Shown: positions 26,183 through 35,796 of the stretch, one piece after another
Layout: every line of letters starts with the position of its first letter
Position numbering within the stretch: position 1 is the first letter of the stretch
DNA from: Verrucomicrobiales bacterium
GTDB taxonomy: Bacteria; Verrucomicrobiota; Verrucomicrobiia; Verrucomicrobiales; DEV007
Length of the DNA: 63,622 nucleotides
Reading direction: 5' to 3'
Assembly (NCBI GenBank): GCA_016795385.1
Contig: JAEUHI010000091.1
Coordinates: 1 to 63,622, forward strand
Made by a program: the position numbers and the translations under genes
Notes under the pieces: generated by a model
What the model was told of the DNA's origin: nothing
Seen by the model: only the letters and a program-made list of their open reading frames with translations
The model's database searches: none

Positions 26183-29100
26183 TCAGTATCGGGTGATGGT
26201 TTCCTGGGCGTTCAGCAAGACGCGGGCGACCTGGGTCCACGCGGCGTGTTCGGCGGGATCGATGCCGGCCTTTGGGGCGAGCCCGATGGCGAGGAGCTTC
26301 TCCGCATCCTCTTTGGCGGCGGTGTAATGGTTTCGCTGGTTTGTCAGGAACGCGGTGAGTGCCGTGATCTCCTTCTCCTTGGGATCCCGGTTCAAGGCAA
26401 TCTGAAAGGCCGCGCTCAGCCTCGCCTTGTCATCCGCGGCCGCTTCCCCGAGCAATCGCGCCGCAAAGACCCGCGCCGCTTCCACAAAGGCGGGATCGTT
26501 GAGCAAAGTCAGGGCCTGCTGGGGCGTGTTGCTGTTCGTCCTGGCGGCGGCACATTCATCCCGGGCGGGTGCGTCAAAGTTGGCCATCATGGGATGGAGG
26601 AAGGTGCGCTGCCAGTGGGTGTAGAGCCCGCGACGCCACTGCCGCGAATCCGTGTCGGCGATGTAGTCGCGATTGGGGAACTGGAGGGCCTCGTAGTAGC
26701 CGGCGGGCTGGTAGGGTTTCACGCTGGGGCCGCCGATCTCATCGCTCTGAAGGAGTCCGGCGATGGCGAGGGCGTTGTCGCGCACGAACTCGGCTTCGAG
26801 GCGGCGAGGGTTCTGCGAGGCGAGAAGGCGGTTCGCGGGATCGACTTCGAGCGCCTTCTTCTGGAAGACGCTGCTCTGGCGGTAGGTCTCGCTCGTGACG
26901 ATGAGACGGACCATGTGTTTGAGGTCCCAGCCGGATTCGCGGAACTCGACTGCGAGCCAATCGAGCAGTTCGGGATGCGAGGGCAGTTCGCCCTGCGAGC
27001 CGAGATCATCGACGACGGCGCTGAGGCCGGTGCCGAAATACAAGGCCCAGAGCCGGTTCATCACGGCGCGCGCGGTGATGGGATTCGCATCCGACGCGAT
27101 CCAGTTGGCGAGATCGAGACGGGTGAGGCGTTTGTCAGGATTGCTCTCGAGGCGGCCGGGGAGGAAAGACGGGGTCGCCGGCAGGACGACGGGTCCGGTC
27201 TCGTCCTGCCAGTTGCCGCGCGGAAGGACACGGATGTCGAGGGGCTTCTCCACGGACTGAGTCACCATGGTCCAGGTGCGACCGTCGAAGAGGGCGCGCT
27301 CGGCGGCGGCGAGCTGATGCGCCTTGTCCCAGGCGGCACGGTCGTGGGCGGTGGCGAGGAGGAAAGCGGTCGTGGCGAGAGACTTTTCGGAGTCACTCCT
27401 TTCTTTTAGTGGTTTTGTCAGGGCCGCGAGTGTTGCGGGGGCGGCCGTCGCGAGCGGGTCGGCGTCGGCGAGCGGGGAGACGGCGAGGCGCACGGGATGA
27501 AGATTGTCTCCGCCGAGGGAGACGACGAGTTTCTCGCCCTCCCTCAGGGAAAGCGGAGCGTTCAGCAGCCAGATGGCGTGGAGAGGAGCCTCGTCTTCGA
27601 TGGTCTTTGGCAGGCGCCATTCGCTCTCGAGCCCGGGCACTTCGGCGCCGCCGCGGTGGACGGGACGCTTGGCGGTCGCGTCACCCGCGCGAAGTCCGAT
27701 CTTGCGGATCTTGCCGTCGGCGTCATGGGCTTCGAGGGACAGGGTGAGAGCGGCGCCGAGCTTGCCGGCGTTGCGTCCTTGGCGTGGCACTTCAACACGG
27801 ATTGCGGAAAGACTGCGGGTTTCGGGAAGAGAAGAGGTCACGACGAGGGTCTCTCCTTTGCCGAGCGCTTTATCGGCGGCGACGGCATCACCGTCGACCA
27901 CGGCTTTGCGCTTGTCCACCGGTTCGCCCTCCTTGTGGATGGCGACATCGCCGGGGGCGAGCGGGATCCAGCCGTCCGGGTGTTGGGTCAGGATCTGCCG
28001 GATCCCTTCCTCCCATTTCGCCTGGGCGGCGATGGCCTTTTCTTCCCCGGCGAGTTGCTTCGCGCTGTCCGCGAGGTGATTCGCCAGCGCCTCCACGGCC
28101 TCGGCATGCCGGTTCTTCAGCCAGGGGCTCTCGACCTCGATCTCGGGAGGGAAGGGCGAATCATTGTTGATGCCCTTCAATTCGGGTTCGGGCGTGTAGC
28201 CGTAGTCGGCATAGACGCCCCATTGTTTCATGTCGGCGAAGAAGGACTGCAGCTCGTAAAAGTCGCGCGAGCTGATCGGGTCGAATTTGTGATCATGACA
28301 CTCGGCGCATCCGAAGGTGCTACCGAACCAGGCCGCCGCGACGGAGCGGACACGCTCGGCGCCGTATTTGGAAAGATATTCCTTCGGCTGGGCGCCGCCC
28401 TCGCGCGTCATCATGTTGAGCCGGTTGTAGCCGGTCGCGACGAGTTGTTCGGGAGTGGCGCCGGGGATGAGATCGCCGGCGAGTTGTTCGCGGGTGAAGA
28501 CGTCGAAGGGTTTGTTCCCGTTGAAGGCGTTGATGACGTAATCGCGATAGGGAAAGATCCGTTGATTCTGGTCGCCGTGGAAACCGACGGTGTCGGCGTA
28601 GCGCGCGATGTCGAGCCACCATACGGCCATGCGTTCGCCGAAGTGGGGCGAGGAAAGGAGGTCATCGGTGAACGGTAAAAGGTGATCGGTCGCTGTGGTC
28701 GTGTCGCCACTGTTTACGGATGACCGTTTACCGATCACCGCCGCCGGGGGTAGTCCGGTGAGGTCGAGGGAAAGGCGTCGGTGCAGGACGTGGTCGGGCG
28801 CGGCGGGGGAGAGATCGAGTCCCTTCTCCGCGAGTTTGGCGCGGATAAAAGCATCGATGGGATGCTCCTTTTCACGGCCTTCCGGAAGGGCGGGCCGCTC
28901 CAGGGGCGCGTAGGCCCAGTGCGGTTCGTAGACGGCACCTTCGGCGACCCAGCGGCGGAAGAGATCCTTCTGCTCCGGGGTGAAAGGTTTGTGCGCTTTT
29001 TCCGGCGGCATCGGATCGTCCTCGTCGAAGATGCGGAGGATGATTTCGCTTTTGTCAGGATCGCCCGGCACGATGGGGAGGAGTCCGTTCTCGGTTTCCT

Positions 29101-29284
29101 TGAGCGCCTCGTCGCGGAGATCGAGACGGAGGCCGGCTTCGCGGGTCTTGGGATCGAAACCGTGACAATGAAAACAGGTGTCGGACAGGATCGGACGAAT
29201 GTCGCGGTTGAAGCGAACCGGTTCGGCCGTGGCGATGATCGGGGGGACTGCCGCGGCGATGAGAAAGACAAGGGGGGATCTCAT
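26183..29284 (-). CDS. PSD1 and planctomycete cytochrome C domain protein (DUF1549/DUF1553) with an in-frame repeat insertion
   Basis: This 1033-residue exported protein (signal peptide about 1-20, start ATG 29284) has a haem motif CFHCH at 37-41, then PSCyt1, DUF1549 (PHFGERMAVWWLDIARYADT), a central carbohydrate-binding-like region and C-terminal DUF1553 (ANPITARAVMNRLWALYFG, NTPQQALTLLNDPAFVEAA). It pairs with the DUF1501 gene 4 bp downstream. Oddly, within DUF1549 about 25 residues (182-206, from VIGKRSSVNSGDT to LLPFTDD) are encoded by an imperfect inverted repeat at 28666-28740, not by normal family sequence. The frame stays open, so the protein is probably still made. Confidence 0.95.
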   Translation of the reverse strand: MRSPLVFLIAAAVPPIIATAEPVRFNRDIRPILSDTCFHCHGFDPKTREAGLRLDLRDEALKETENGLLPIVPGDPDKSEIILRIFDEDDPMPPEKAHKPFTPEQKDLFRRWVAEGAVYEPHWAYAPLERPALPEGREKEHPIDAFIRAKLAEKGLDLSPAAPDHVLHRRLSLDLTGLPPAAVIGKRSSVNSGDTTTATDHLLPFTDDLLSSPHFGERMAVWWLDIARYADTVGFHGDQNQRIFPYRDYVINAFNGNKPFDVFTREQLAGDLIPGATPEQLVATGYNRLNMMTREGGAQPKEYLSKYGAERVRSVAAAWFGSTFGCAECHDHKFDPISSRDFYELQSFFADMKQWGVYADYGYTPEPELKGINNDSPFPPEIEVESPWLKNRHAEAVEALANHLADSAKQLAGEEKAIAAQAKWEEGIRQILTQHPDGWIPLAPGDVAIHKEGEPVDKRKAVVDGDAVAADKALGKGETLVVTSSLPETRSLSAIRVEVPRQGRNAGKLGAALTLSLEAHDADGKIRKIGLRAGDATAKRPVHRGGAEVPGLESEWRLPKTIEDEAPLHAIWLLNAPLSLREGEKLVVSLGGDNLHPVRLAVSPLADADPLATAAPATLAALTKPLKERSDSEKSLATTAFLLATAHDRAAWDKAHQLAAAERALFDGRTWTMVTQSVEKPLDIRVLPRGNWQDETGPVVLPATPSFLPGRLESNPDKRLTRLDLANWIASDANPITARAVMNRLWALYFGTGLSAVVDDLGSQGELPSHPELLDWLAVEFRESGWDLKHMVRLIVTSETYRQSSVFQKKALEVDPANRLLASQNPRRLEAEFVRDNALAIAGLLQSDEIGGPSVKPYQPAGYYEALQFPNRDYIADTDSRQWRRGLYTHWQRTFLHPMMANFDAPARDECAAARTNSNTPQQALTLLNDPAFVEAARVFAARLLGEAAADDKARLSAAFQIALNRDPKEKEITALTAFLTNQRNHYTAAKEDAEKLLAIGLAPKAGIDPAEHAAWTQVARVLLNAQETITRY
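28666..28740. repeat. Inverted repeat inserted in frame inside the DUF1549/DUF1553 gene
   Basis: The left arm 28666-28690 (CGGTGAACGGTAAAAGGTGA...) and right arm 28716-28740 match at 21 of 25 positions, with a 25-nt loop. The arms are themselves iterations of CGGT(A/G)A-type units and contain GGTAAAAGGT, also seen in the element upstream of trmD. The element replaces the loop that normally precedes the conserved SPHFGER block. Confidence 0.85.
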
Positions 29285-29421
29285 GAAAAAGCGAAACCTT
29301 TCTCCACGATACGCACCGATCCGCCCGATGCCAAAACACGCAAAAGAGCCCGTAAGATCGGCGATTGTCTGACAATGAAAGAGGGTCTGGTCGGCCGTCC
29401 GACCCTGTCTGGTCGCGATCG

Positions 29422-30588
29422 TCAACGAGGCTGCCGGCTCTCGGGATCGGCGGGGCGCACGTCAGGCAATTCATCGCAGAGCGCGAGCGCCTTCAGGGCT
29501 TGGGCAGTCGCGATGTAGGTGATGTAATGGTAGTTGCCGCGATAGAGCGAATGCATCCACCATCGTCCGGAAACGCGCTGCTCGCGCTTCAGCCAATGAA
29601 GTCCTCGTTGGATGCGGGGATCGGAGGTTGGAATGCCGCTTTGACGCAGGAGAACGATGGCGAGGGCGGTGAGGTAGGGATCGCTCTCGGGATCGGCGGC
29701 GTCGGGAAGTGAGGCGAGAAGATTCACAACCGTGGCGCTCATCTCAAAATGCCAATCGTCAACAGCGGAGAAATCGCGTGTCGACCACCCGCCGTCTTCG
29801 TGCTGTCTGGAGGTGAGAATGGACCAAGCGGTTTCTTTTTCCGCATCGGTGACGAGGTCAGGAAAGTAGTGGGCGAGTTGCAAATGAAGGATGCGGTCGA
29901 AATCATTTTTGGGTTCGGCATCGCGCAGCCAACGTTTCAATCGATCAATCCGGTCGAGGGTATCGCCGGGCTCGAGGGAAGCGAGCCATCCGGGTGCGGC
30001 GGTGATGGCCCTGGCGGCCTGCAGGCTCAATTCGAAGTCGGTGGTGATATGGGGGATCTCGACCTCGCCATAGCTGATGAAGGAGCCATCGGAAGACTGC
30101 CGGCTCATCATCTGATGGAGGGCGTGGTCGGTGTCGGACGAGGTCTCGCCCGTGATGTGGCAATCCCACTCGGCGAGTCCAAGGGCGCACCAGATCGCGG
30201 TCCAGGATCCGGAAACGTATTGGTGTCCGTTCTTTTCGACCTCCTTCGGTGGACCTTCGGGGATCGACCCGACGAAGTCGGCGAGCACTTCGGGATTGGG
30301 AGATCCGAGCAGAGGAGAAAGAGCCGGGACCTCACTCAGGTAGGGGCCGGTGGTGTGGCAATTGACGCAGGACTTTTCACGCACCCAGGCGAGGGCTCCC
30401 TCTTCGAGGTAACGTCGGGCCGCTTTCACGGAGTCCGGTCCGAAGTTTGCCACCTTCGTCTCGTCGGGAGAGGCCGCGGGCACGGCGATGCCGTCTGACT
30501 CATATTGATAAACCGGTTTGGGCTTGGGATCCGCCGCATGGAGGGCAAGGGTGGAAAACAGGATCCACGCCTGCGAGGCAAATGTCAT
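29422..30588 (-). CDS. Squalene-cyclase/prenyltransferase-like repeat protein with a haem-binding motif
   Basis: This protein has 388 residues. The ATG at 30588 is chosen because GAGGAG lies 7 nt upstream; a second ATG at 30603 would include that site. A short signal peptide precedes residue 20. Residues 74-78 are CVNCH, a single c-type haem site. The rest is alpha/alpha repeats with QW-like motifs (DGGWSTRDF, HWLKREQRVSGRWW) as in hopene cyclases, but the DxDD acid motif of true cyclases is not seen. A terpene cyclase role is therefore unlikely; a periplasmic redox or binding protein is the inference. Same strand as the DUF1553 gene downstream. Confidence 0.75.
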   Translation of the reverse strand: MTFASQAWILFSTLALHAADPKPKPVYQYESDGIAVPAASPDETKVANFGPDSVKAARRYLEEGALAWVREKSCVNCHTTGPYLSEVPALSPLLGSPNPEVLADFVGSIPEGPPKEVEKNGHQYVSGSWTAIWCALGLAEWDCHITGETSSDTDHALHQMMSRQSSDGSFISYGEVEIPHITTDFELSLQAARAITAAPGWLASLEPGDTLDRIDRLKRWLRDAEPKNDFDRILHLQLAHYFPDLVTDAEKETAWSILTSRQHEDGGWSTRDFSAVDDWHFEMSATVVNLLASLPDAADPESDPYLTALAIVLLRQSGIPTSDPRIQRGLHWLKREQRVSGRWWMHSLYRGNYHYITYIATAQALKALALCDELPDVRPADPESRQPR

Positions 30589-30639
30589 GGGGGTACTCCT
30601 CATTTGCCAAGCGTGCCAGAAAATCGGTGGTTCGGGAAT

Positions 30640-32337
30640 CTACGCGCTTGCGGATACCGGGGCGCCTTCGTGCACGACGATCTGGGGGAAGGGGATAGCC
30701 CAGCCGTGGCGATGGCAGCATTCCACCGCGTGGCGTTGCAGGGCCCGCCGCAGCTGGGCGTGGCAGGCGGCCGCCGCTCCGTCGAAATCGGCAATGATCT
30801 CGAGGTCGAGCGAAGAGGCCGCGGCCCCGGCGAATTCGACGCGCAGGCAGATCAGGCGCCCTTTCTCGCCGAGGAATTCGCCGATTCCTTTGGAAAGCTC
30901 CGATTGGAGCGTGGCGGGGATCTCCGTGGTGGCTTCGGAGATGTGGCGGTAGTCGATGCCGAGGGTCGTGGTGAGGCGGAATCCGTGGGAGAGATTCGTC
31001 GCTCCACTCTCGAGAAATTCGGCCGTGGGCAGGGTGATCCGCGCACCTCCCAGTTTCACGAGATGCACCCACTCGGGGGTTTGGGAGGCGACGCGGGCGT
31101 GTCCGAGTTCCGGGTGATGGATCCAGTCCCCCTCCTCCGTGGGGAACCACCATTCGTGGTCGGCGGTGGTGCGGGAGTACATCCCGGCGAGGCGGCGCAC
31201 GGGCAGGCGCAGGACTCCTCCGCGGAGCCGGTCGTTTTTCAACAAGGTGTAGAAGCCGAGCGAGTCGATGCGCCAGGGGACGCCGTCGAAAACGATGCGT
31301 TCGCCTTCGCGGACCTCGCCGATGTTGAGGATGAGTTTGGCATCATCGTAAATTTTCGGCAGCCCGGTCCGTGCCGCGAGGATGAGACCGATCAAAACGA
31401 TGATGGCGAGCCCCATGAGCACCCAGTCGCCGGTGGCGTAAAGGGTGAACAAGGTCGCCGCGATCGCTCCAAGGAGGGAAAAGAGATCGAGCCCCACATC
31501 GATGAGCCTCACATAGAAGGGCCGGGTGGAGCGCCGCATCCACGAAGCGCGCCTCTGGAGATGGCGGTGGAGAAAACGGAGTCCGAGAAAGGTGCCGAGG
31601 AAGACGGCGATGCAGAGGAGGAGGTTCAATCCCCGGGTGCGGAAAAAGTCGCGGGTGCCGTCGCGCACCGTTTCGTAAAAGGATGGTTGTTCGCTCTCGG
31701 CGAGGGAGAGCTGATAGGAAATGGCTTCGATCCGGCTGGTCGCGAGATGCTCCTTTTCGGACCATGCGGCTCGCACGGCGTCCAAAGCGGTGGCGAGCTC
31801 GGCGTCACCGGTGGCGGGCAAGGCGTCGAGATTGGCAAGGGCACGCGAGGCGGTGTCGCGTCGCCGTTCCCATACCGACAGTTCGTTGCGATACTGCTCG
31901 ATCTCGCGCGGACGCTCGGTGAGTTTTTTCAGTTCATCGACGATCGGCTGGAGCAGGCCGTTGATCTCGTCCTTGATCTCGAAATCCTTCGCGGGAGCGC
32001 CTTCATATTCCCCGGGATCGACCCCGGTGGCGATGGACTCGAAGTCCGCGCGCAGGGTGCCGCGCCTTGCGGTGAGATCCTTCAGCTCGGCTTCGATGAT
32101 TTCCCTCTCCGCCGCGCTGATGTCTCCCAGCCGGGAGGTGAGCGCCTCGATCCGGCGTTCGACCACTACGATGGCGTCCTGGAGCGAGGCGAGCGCGCCC
32201 AGGGGATCGCGGGAGGGCGGAGGGCTCGCGGTCTCGGTCGCCGGAGCGGACGGCTCCTGGGCCTGAACCGGCAGGGAAAAAGCGAAGATCGTTCCGAGCA
32301 GACAGCTCGCCAGCAGCCGTGGGGAGGTACGGGCCAT
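30640..32337 (-). CDS. MscS-family mechanosensitive ion channel
   Basis: This 565-residue protein has a signal peptide (about 1-26), a periplasmic coiled-coil region (residues about 50-215, EALTSRLGDISAAEREIIEAE-like heptads) and transmembrane helices at about 235-255, 280-300 and 305-325. The MscS beta domain follows (GEVREGERIVFDGVPWRID), then a mixed C-terminal domain. The layout resembles larger MscK-like channels with periplasmic extensions. It would open under membrane tension and release solutes. Single gene, 51 bp upstream of the cyclase-like gene. Confidence 0.88.
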   Translation of the reverse strand: MARTSPRLLASCLLGTIFAFSLPVQAQEPSAPATETASPPPSRDPLGALASLQDAIVVVERRIEALTSRLGDISAAEREIIEAELKDLTARRGTLRADFESIATGVDPGEYEGAPAKDFEIKDEINGLLQPIVDELKKLTERPREIEQYRNELSVWERRRDTASRALANLDALPATGDAELATALDAVRAAWSEKEHLATSRIEAISYQLSLAESEQPSFYETVRDGTRDFFRTRGLNLLLCIAVFLGTFLGLRFLHRHLQRRASWMRRSTRPFYVRLIDVGLDLFSLLGAIAATLFTLYATGDWVLMGLAIIVLIGLILAARTGLPKIYDDAKLILNIGEVREGERIVFDGVPWRIDSLGFYTLLKNDRLRGGVLRLPVRRLAGMYSRTTADHEWWFPTEEGDWIHHPELGHARVASQTPEWVHLVKLGGARITLPTAEFLESGATNLSHGFRLTTTLGIDYRHISEATTEIPATLQSELSKGIGEFLGEKGRLICLRVEFAGAAASSLDLEIIADFDGAAAACHAQLRRALQRHAVECCHRHGWAIPFPQIVVHEGAPVSASA

Positions 32338-32433
32338 GGGCCCATTCTCGCGAACCCCGGCTGATCTGACAATGTTTTCCTCAGGAAATCGACACGGAAC
32401 CCCACGCCACGGACGAGCCCGGGGCCGGCCAGA

Positions 32434-33450
32434 TCACTGGTTCGGCAGATCTTCGGTGCCGGGTTTGCGGGCCGAGCCGACGCCTTGGGCGGACAAGACC
32501 AGGTCTTCAAACTCCGCATAAAACTGCTCGCCGAGCTCGTGTTTCAAATTGGCCTCGACGAAATCGAGCATCGCCTTCGCTCCATTCACTTGATCGACAT
32601 ATTGGAACATGTCCTTCAACTTGCCCCATTGGAGTTGTGGCAGGGTTTTCTGGGCGAACTCCTCCTTGGAGTGTTCTCCGATGGCACCACCCTGATTGCT
32701 CTGGTTGTTCCGGGCGCGGCGCTCCTCATCGCGGTTCATGCCGCGGAGTTCCTCCTCCTTCTTTTGTTCCAGCATGGTGACGAGGCGGCCCTGCTGCTCG
32801 ATGCGTTTGTCCCACGCGTTCATGAGCGAACCGGGATCCTTCTCGCGCAAGTAGGGCATGATCGTGCGGCTGTAGATGCCCGCGATGTTGATCGGCACGG
32901 GCTCCCAGTTTTCGGCTTTGCCGAGGAGCCGGTCGAGATAGTAGGCCTTGGCGAAGACGGAGTTCGCAACAGACTGGGTCACCGGACCTGTTGGCATCTC
33001 GGTGAGGTTGCTGAGGGAATCGACGTAGGACATCAAGGCTCCGAAGATCTTGGCCTTGTCCTCGGACTCGGCGGCCTGGCAGCTCAAGGTCAGATAGCGG
33101 AGCTGCTGCTGCAGGGAGGCGACGAACTCGGGATCCTTGAGCCGGTCGGCCTGCCCGTCGCGCCAAGCGCGGAAGTCGGCTTCGGGACGACCTTCGCGAT
33201 CGTATTCGACCGTCTTGATACATTGCAGATACAGATCGACGGCGGCACGCGGATCGGCGGCGGCGGTGGCAAAGGCCTGGCCCGCCGAGACGTTGCGGGT
33301 CGTGATGTGGGATTGGAGGTTGTCCTTGAGCGACTGCAGGCGTGCCTTGAGCGATTGGATTTGCTCGGGGGTCAGCTCGGCGGCGGTGACAGGCGAGGAC
33401 AGGGTGGTGAAGCTCAACGCGGCCGCGAGGAGGGCGGGTAGGGATTTCAT
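32434..33450 (-). CDS. Secreted helical protein of unknown function
   Basis: This 338-residue protein starts at the ATG at 33450 with a signal peptide ending SSPVTAAEL. The mature protein is almost wholly alpha-helical and charged (LKARLQSLKDNLQSH, LEQKKEEELRGMNRDEERR), with several conserved-looking tryptophans. No domain is recognised. It is followed by the MscS gene 96 bp downstream on the same strand. Codon usage is like its neighbours. Confidence 0.7.
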   Translation of the reverse strand: MKSLPALLAAALSFTTLSSPVTAAELTPEQIQSLKARLQSLKDNLQSHITTRNVSAGQAFATAAADPRAAVDLYLQCIKTVEYDREGRPEADFRAWRDGQADRLKDPEFVASLQQQLRYLTLSCQAAESEDKAKIFGALMSYVDSLSNLTEMPTGPVTQSVANSVFAKAYYLDRLLGKAENWEPVPINIAGIYSRTIMPYLREKDPGSLMNAWDKRIEQQGRLVTMLEQKKEEELRGMNRDEERRARNNQSNQGGAIGEHSKEEFAQKTLPQLQWGKLKDMFQYVDQVNGAKAMLDFVEANLKHELGEQFYAEFEDLVLSAQGVGSARKPGTEDLPNQ

Positions 33451-33572
33451 GGCGCGGATCGTATCGGGAATCGAGCGAATCGACAATACCGAAATTGCGT
33501 GGTCAAATGTTCAAATCCGGTCGGCACCCCTTGCCGGGAGCTGATTCCGGGCGACTGTCGTAACCAGCCGTT

Positions 33573-34016
33573 ATGAAGACCTTTTCTTTTCTCCTCTTTC
33601 TGGGATTCCACTGCATTGCGACCTTCTCCACCCACGCGCAGGAAAAGGCCTATTCGTTGACGGTCACGGTCACGAACATCCCGGGAGCCAAGGGCAATCT
33701 GCTCATCGGACTCTACGACTCGGCCGCCAGCTTCACCGATGAACCGCTCGCGATCTCGCCCAAGATCCCGCTGACCTCCACGGATGACGTGAACGCGACG
33801 ATCAAGGGATTGAAGCCCGGCACCTATGCCATCGCCGTCATCCAGGACCTGAACGGAAACGGCGAGCTCGACCGGAATTTCCTCGGCATGCCGAAGGAGC
33901 CTCTCGCCTTTTCCGTGATCCGCGAGATCCCGAAAGGAAAGCCGGATTTCACCGCCTGCTCGTTCAAGATTGTCGATGCGGATCTCGCCATGACGATCCC
34001 CCTGGTGCTGGAGTGA
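33573..34016 (+). CDS. DUF2141 family secreted protein
   Basis: This 147-residue protein has a signal peptide ending FSTHAQEK. The mature part is a single beta-sandwich: LTVTVTNIPGAKGNLLIGLYD, a GLKPGTYAIAVIQDLNGNGELD block with a calcium-site-like DLNGNGELD, and a hydrophobic end. This matches DUF2141, a periplasmic or outer-membrane-associated family of unknown function. It is divergent from the unknown secreted protein and precedes a PIG-L gene by 79 bp. Confidence 0.88.
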   Translation: MKTFSFLLFLGFHCIATFSTHAQEKAYSLTVTVTNIPGAKGNLLIGLYDSAASFTDEPLAISPKIPLTSTDDVNATIKGLKPGTYAIAVIQDLNGNGELDRNFLGMPKEPLAFSVIREIPKGKPDFTACSFKIVDADLAMTIPLVLE

Positions 34017-34095
34017 GGCGAGGTGACGGCATCGCGTCCTGCCTTGGCGTCTTTTTGGACTTCCGTTCCCCGGTGGATTGAAAAACGATGGGCGG

Positions 34096-35001
34096 ATGAC
34101 GATCCGCTGTTTCCTCCTCTCTGTAATCTCGGCGCTGGCGCTGTCCCTTTCCGCGCAAGAAGCCGCCCCGCCCGCGAAACCGCTCCGCATCATCGCCTTC
34201 GGTGCCCATCCGGATGACCCGGAATTCCAGATCGGCGGCTGTGCCATCAAATGGACGAAGCTGGGCCACCAGGTGAAACTCGTCGCCTGCACCAACGGCG
34301 ACATCGGACACTGGGGCATGTCCGGGGGCGAACTTGCGCAACGCCGCACCGCCGAGGTGCAGGAAGCCGCCAAACGCATGGGGACGACCGTGGAGGTTCT
34401 CGACATCCACGACGGCGAGCTGCTCCCGACCTTGGAAAACCGGAAGAAGATTGTGAAACTCATCCGCGAATGGGATGCCGATCTCGTCTTTTCCCACCGT
34501 CCCTACGATTACCACCCCGATCACCGCAATGTCGGCCTGCTCGTGCAGGATGCGGCCTTCATGGTGATGGTGCCTTACTTTTGTCCCGACGTGCCTTCAA
34601 TGAAGAAGAATCCCGCGTTCTTCTTTTTTCCTGACGGATTCACCAAACCTTACCCCTTCACCCCGACGCTCGCGGTTTCGATCGACGATGTCTTCGACGA
34701 AAAAGTGAAGGCGATCGACGCCCTCGAATCCCAGGTCTACGAAGGGGGCGCGCTCGGAGATGAGACGACGCGGGGAAGGCGCTTCGGGGACGATCCGGTG
34801 AGGCGGCTCGAGTTTCTCAAGAAAAGCTGGTCGAACCGCCACGGTGCCATCGCCGACAAACACCGCGCCACGCTGCTCGAGTGGTATGGCGAGGAGGCCG
34901 GCGCGGCGGTGAAACACGCCGAAGCGTTTGAACTTTGCGAGTATGGTTCCCGCCCTTCGAAGGAACAACTCCGGATCCTTTTTCCCTTCTTTTCCAAATG
35001 A
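34096..35001 (+). CDS. Secreted PIG-L (LmbE-like) deacetylase
   Basis: This 301-residue protein has a signal peptide (MTIRCFLLSVISALALSLSA), which supports ATG 34096 over the upstream TTG at 34078. The zinc motif AFGAHPDDPEFQIGG is followed by FSHRPYDYHPDHRNVG, both hallmarks of N-acetylglucosamine-type deacetylases. It probably removes acetyl groups from an amino-sugar glycan or glycoside in the periplasm. Its stop overlaps the start of the following EEP gene (ATGA, 34998-35001), so the two are coupled. Confidence 0.92.
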   Translation: MTIRCFLLSVISALALSLSAQEAAPPAKPLRIIAFGAHPDDPEFQIGGCAIKWTKLGHQVKLVACTNGDIGHWGMSGGELAQRRTAEVQEAAKRMGTTVEVLDIHDGELLPTLENRKKIVKLIREWDADLVFSHRPYDYHPDHRNVGLLVQDAAFMVMVPYFCPDVPSMKKNPAFFFFPDGFTKPYPFTPTLAVSIDDVFDEKVKAIDALESQVYEGGALGDETTRGRRFGDDPVRRLEFLKKSWSNRHGAIADKHRATLLEWYGEEAGAAVKHAEAFELCEYGSRPSKEQLRILFPFFSK

Positions 35002-35789
35002 AATCGCTCCTCTTCTTTTTCACCTCCATCCTCATCACCCTGCTCCCGGCCCGCGCCGGGGAGGAAGTGCTGCGTATCCTTTGTTACAACATCCACTACG
35101 GGCAGGGGAACGACGGCGTCTACGATCTCGAGCGCCTCGCCGCGGTGATCAAGGCGGTCGATCCCGACCTCGTCGCCCTGCAGGAAGTCGACGTGATGGT
35201 GCGCCGCTCCGGGCAGGTCCATCAGGCGGAGGAGCTGGGCAAGTTGACCGGTCTCGACGTCTACTACGGTCCCACGCAGCATTATGAGGGCGGGCTGTTC
35301 GGCAATGCCGTCCTCACCAAGCTGCCGGTGAGCCGGGTCTGGATCCAGCCTCTGCCTTACACGGAAGCCACGCCCGAACTGACCACTTATCCCCGGGGTT
35401 TTGTCGCGGTGACGGTGAAGACTCCCGGCGGAAAAGACGTCCGCTTCGTCAGCACGCACTTCCAGCACAACGTCGAGGAGGATCGCATCGCCGAGGCCGA
35501 GGCGGTGAACCGTTATCTCGCCGTGGAGAGCGAGAAGATCCCCACCCTCCTCGCCGGAGACATCAACGCCGTACCCGAGTCCGAGCCGATGAAGGTGCTG
35601 CTCTCGAAGTGGTCGAATGTGATCGATGCGGAGGCCGCGCCGACCGTGCCCTCGAAGGAACCGAAGTCGCGGATCGACTACATCTTTTACCGTCAGGGCG
35701 ATCCCTTCGAAATCGTCGAGACCCGGGTGATCGCGGAGGAGATGGCCTCCGATCACCGGCCCGTCTTTGCGGTGCTGCGGGTGAAGTGA
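34998..35789 (+). CDS. Secreted endonuclease/exonuclease/phosphatase (EEP) family hydrolase
   Basis: This 263-residue protein has a signal peptide (about 1-20, ending LPARA). EEP motifs occur in order: ILCYNIHYGQG, LVALQEVD (catalytic Glu), VSTHFQHN, LAGDINAVP (Asp/Asn) and ASDHRPVFAVL (final Asp-His). Possible activities are phosphodiesterase, DNase or inositol-phosphatase-type; the sequence does not decide. It is translationally coupled to the PIG-L gene and convergent with the ThuA gene 7 bp downstream. Confidence 0.92.
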   Translation: MKSLLFFFTSILITLLPARAGEEVLRILCYNIHYGQGNDGVYDLERLAAVIKAVDPDLVALQEVDVMVRRSGQVHQAEELGKLTGLDVYYGPTQHYEGGLFGNAVLTKLPVSRVWIQPLPYTEATPELTTYPRGFVAVTVKTPGGKDVRFVSTHFQHNVEEDRIAEAEAVNRYLAVESEKIPTLLAGDINAVPESEPMKVLLSKWSNVIDAEAAPTVPSKEPKSRIDYIFYRQGDPFEIVETRVIAEEMASDHRPVFAVLRVK

Positions 35790-35796
35790 GGGATGC

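Noticed and set aside
24829..26196. Plus-strand 455-codon frame opposite DUF1501
   Set aside because: The DUF1501 gene with its Tat signal is unambiguous on the other strand.
30505..32364. Plus-strand open frame of 619 codons opposite the MscS gene
   Set aside because: It is a shadow of the MscS coding strand with no domain or start signal.
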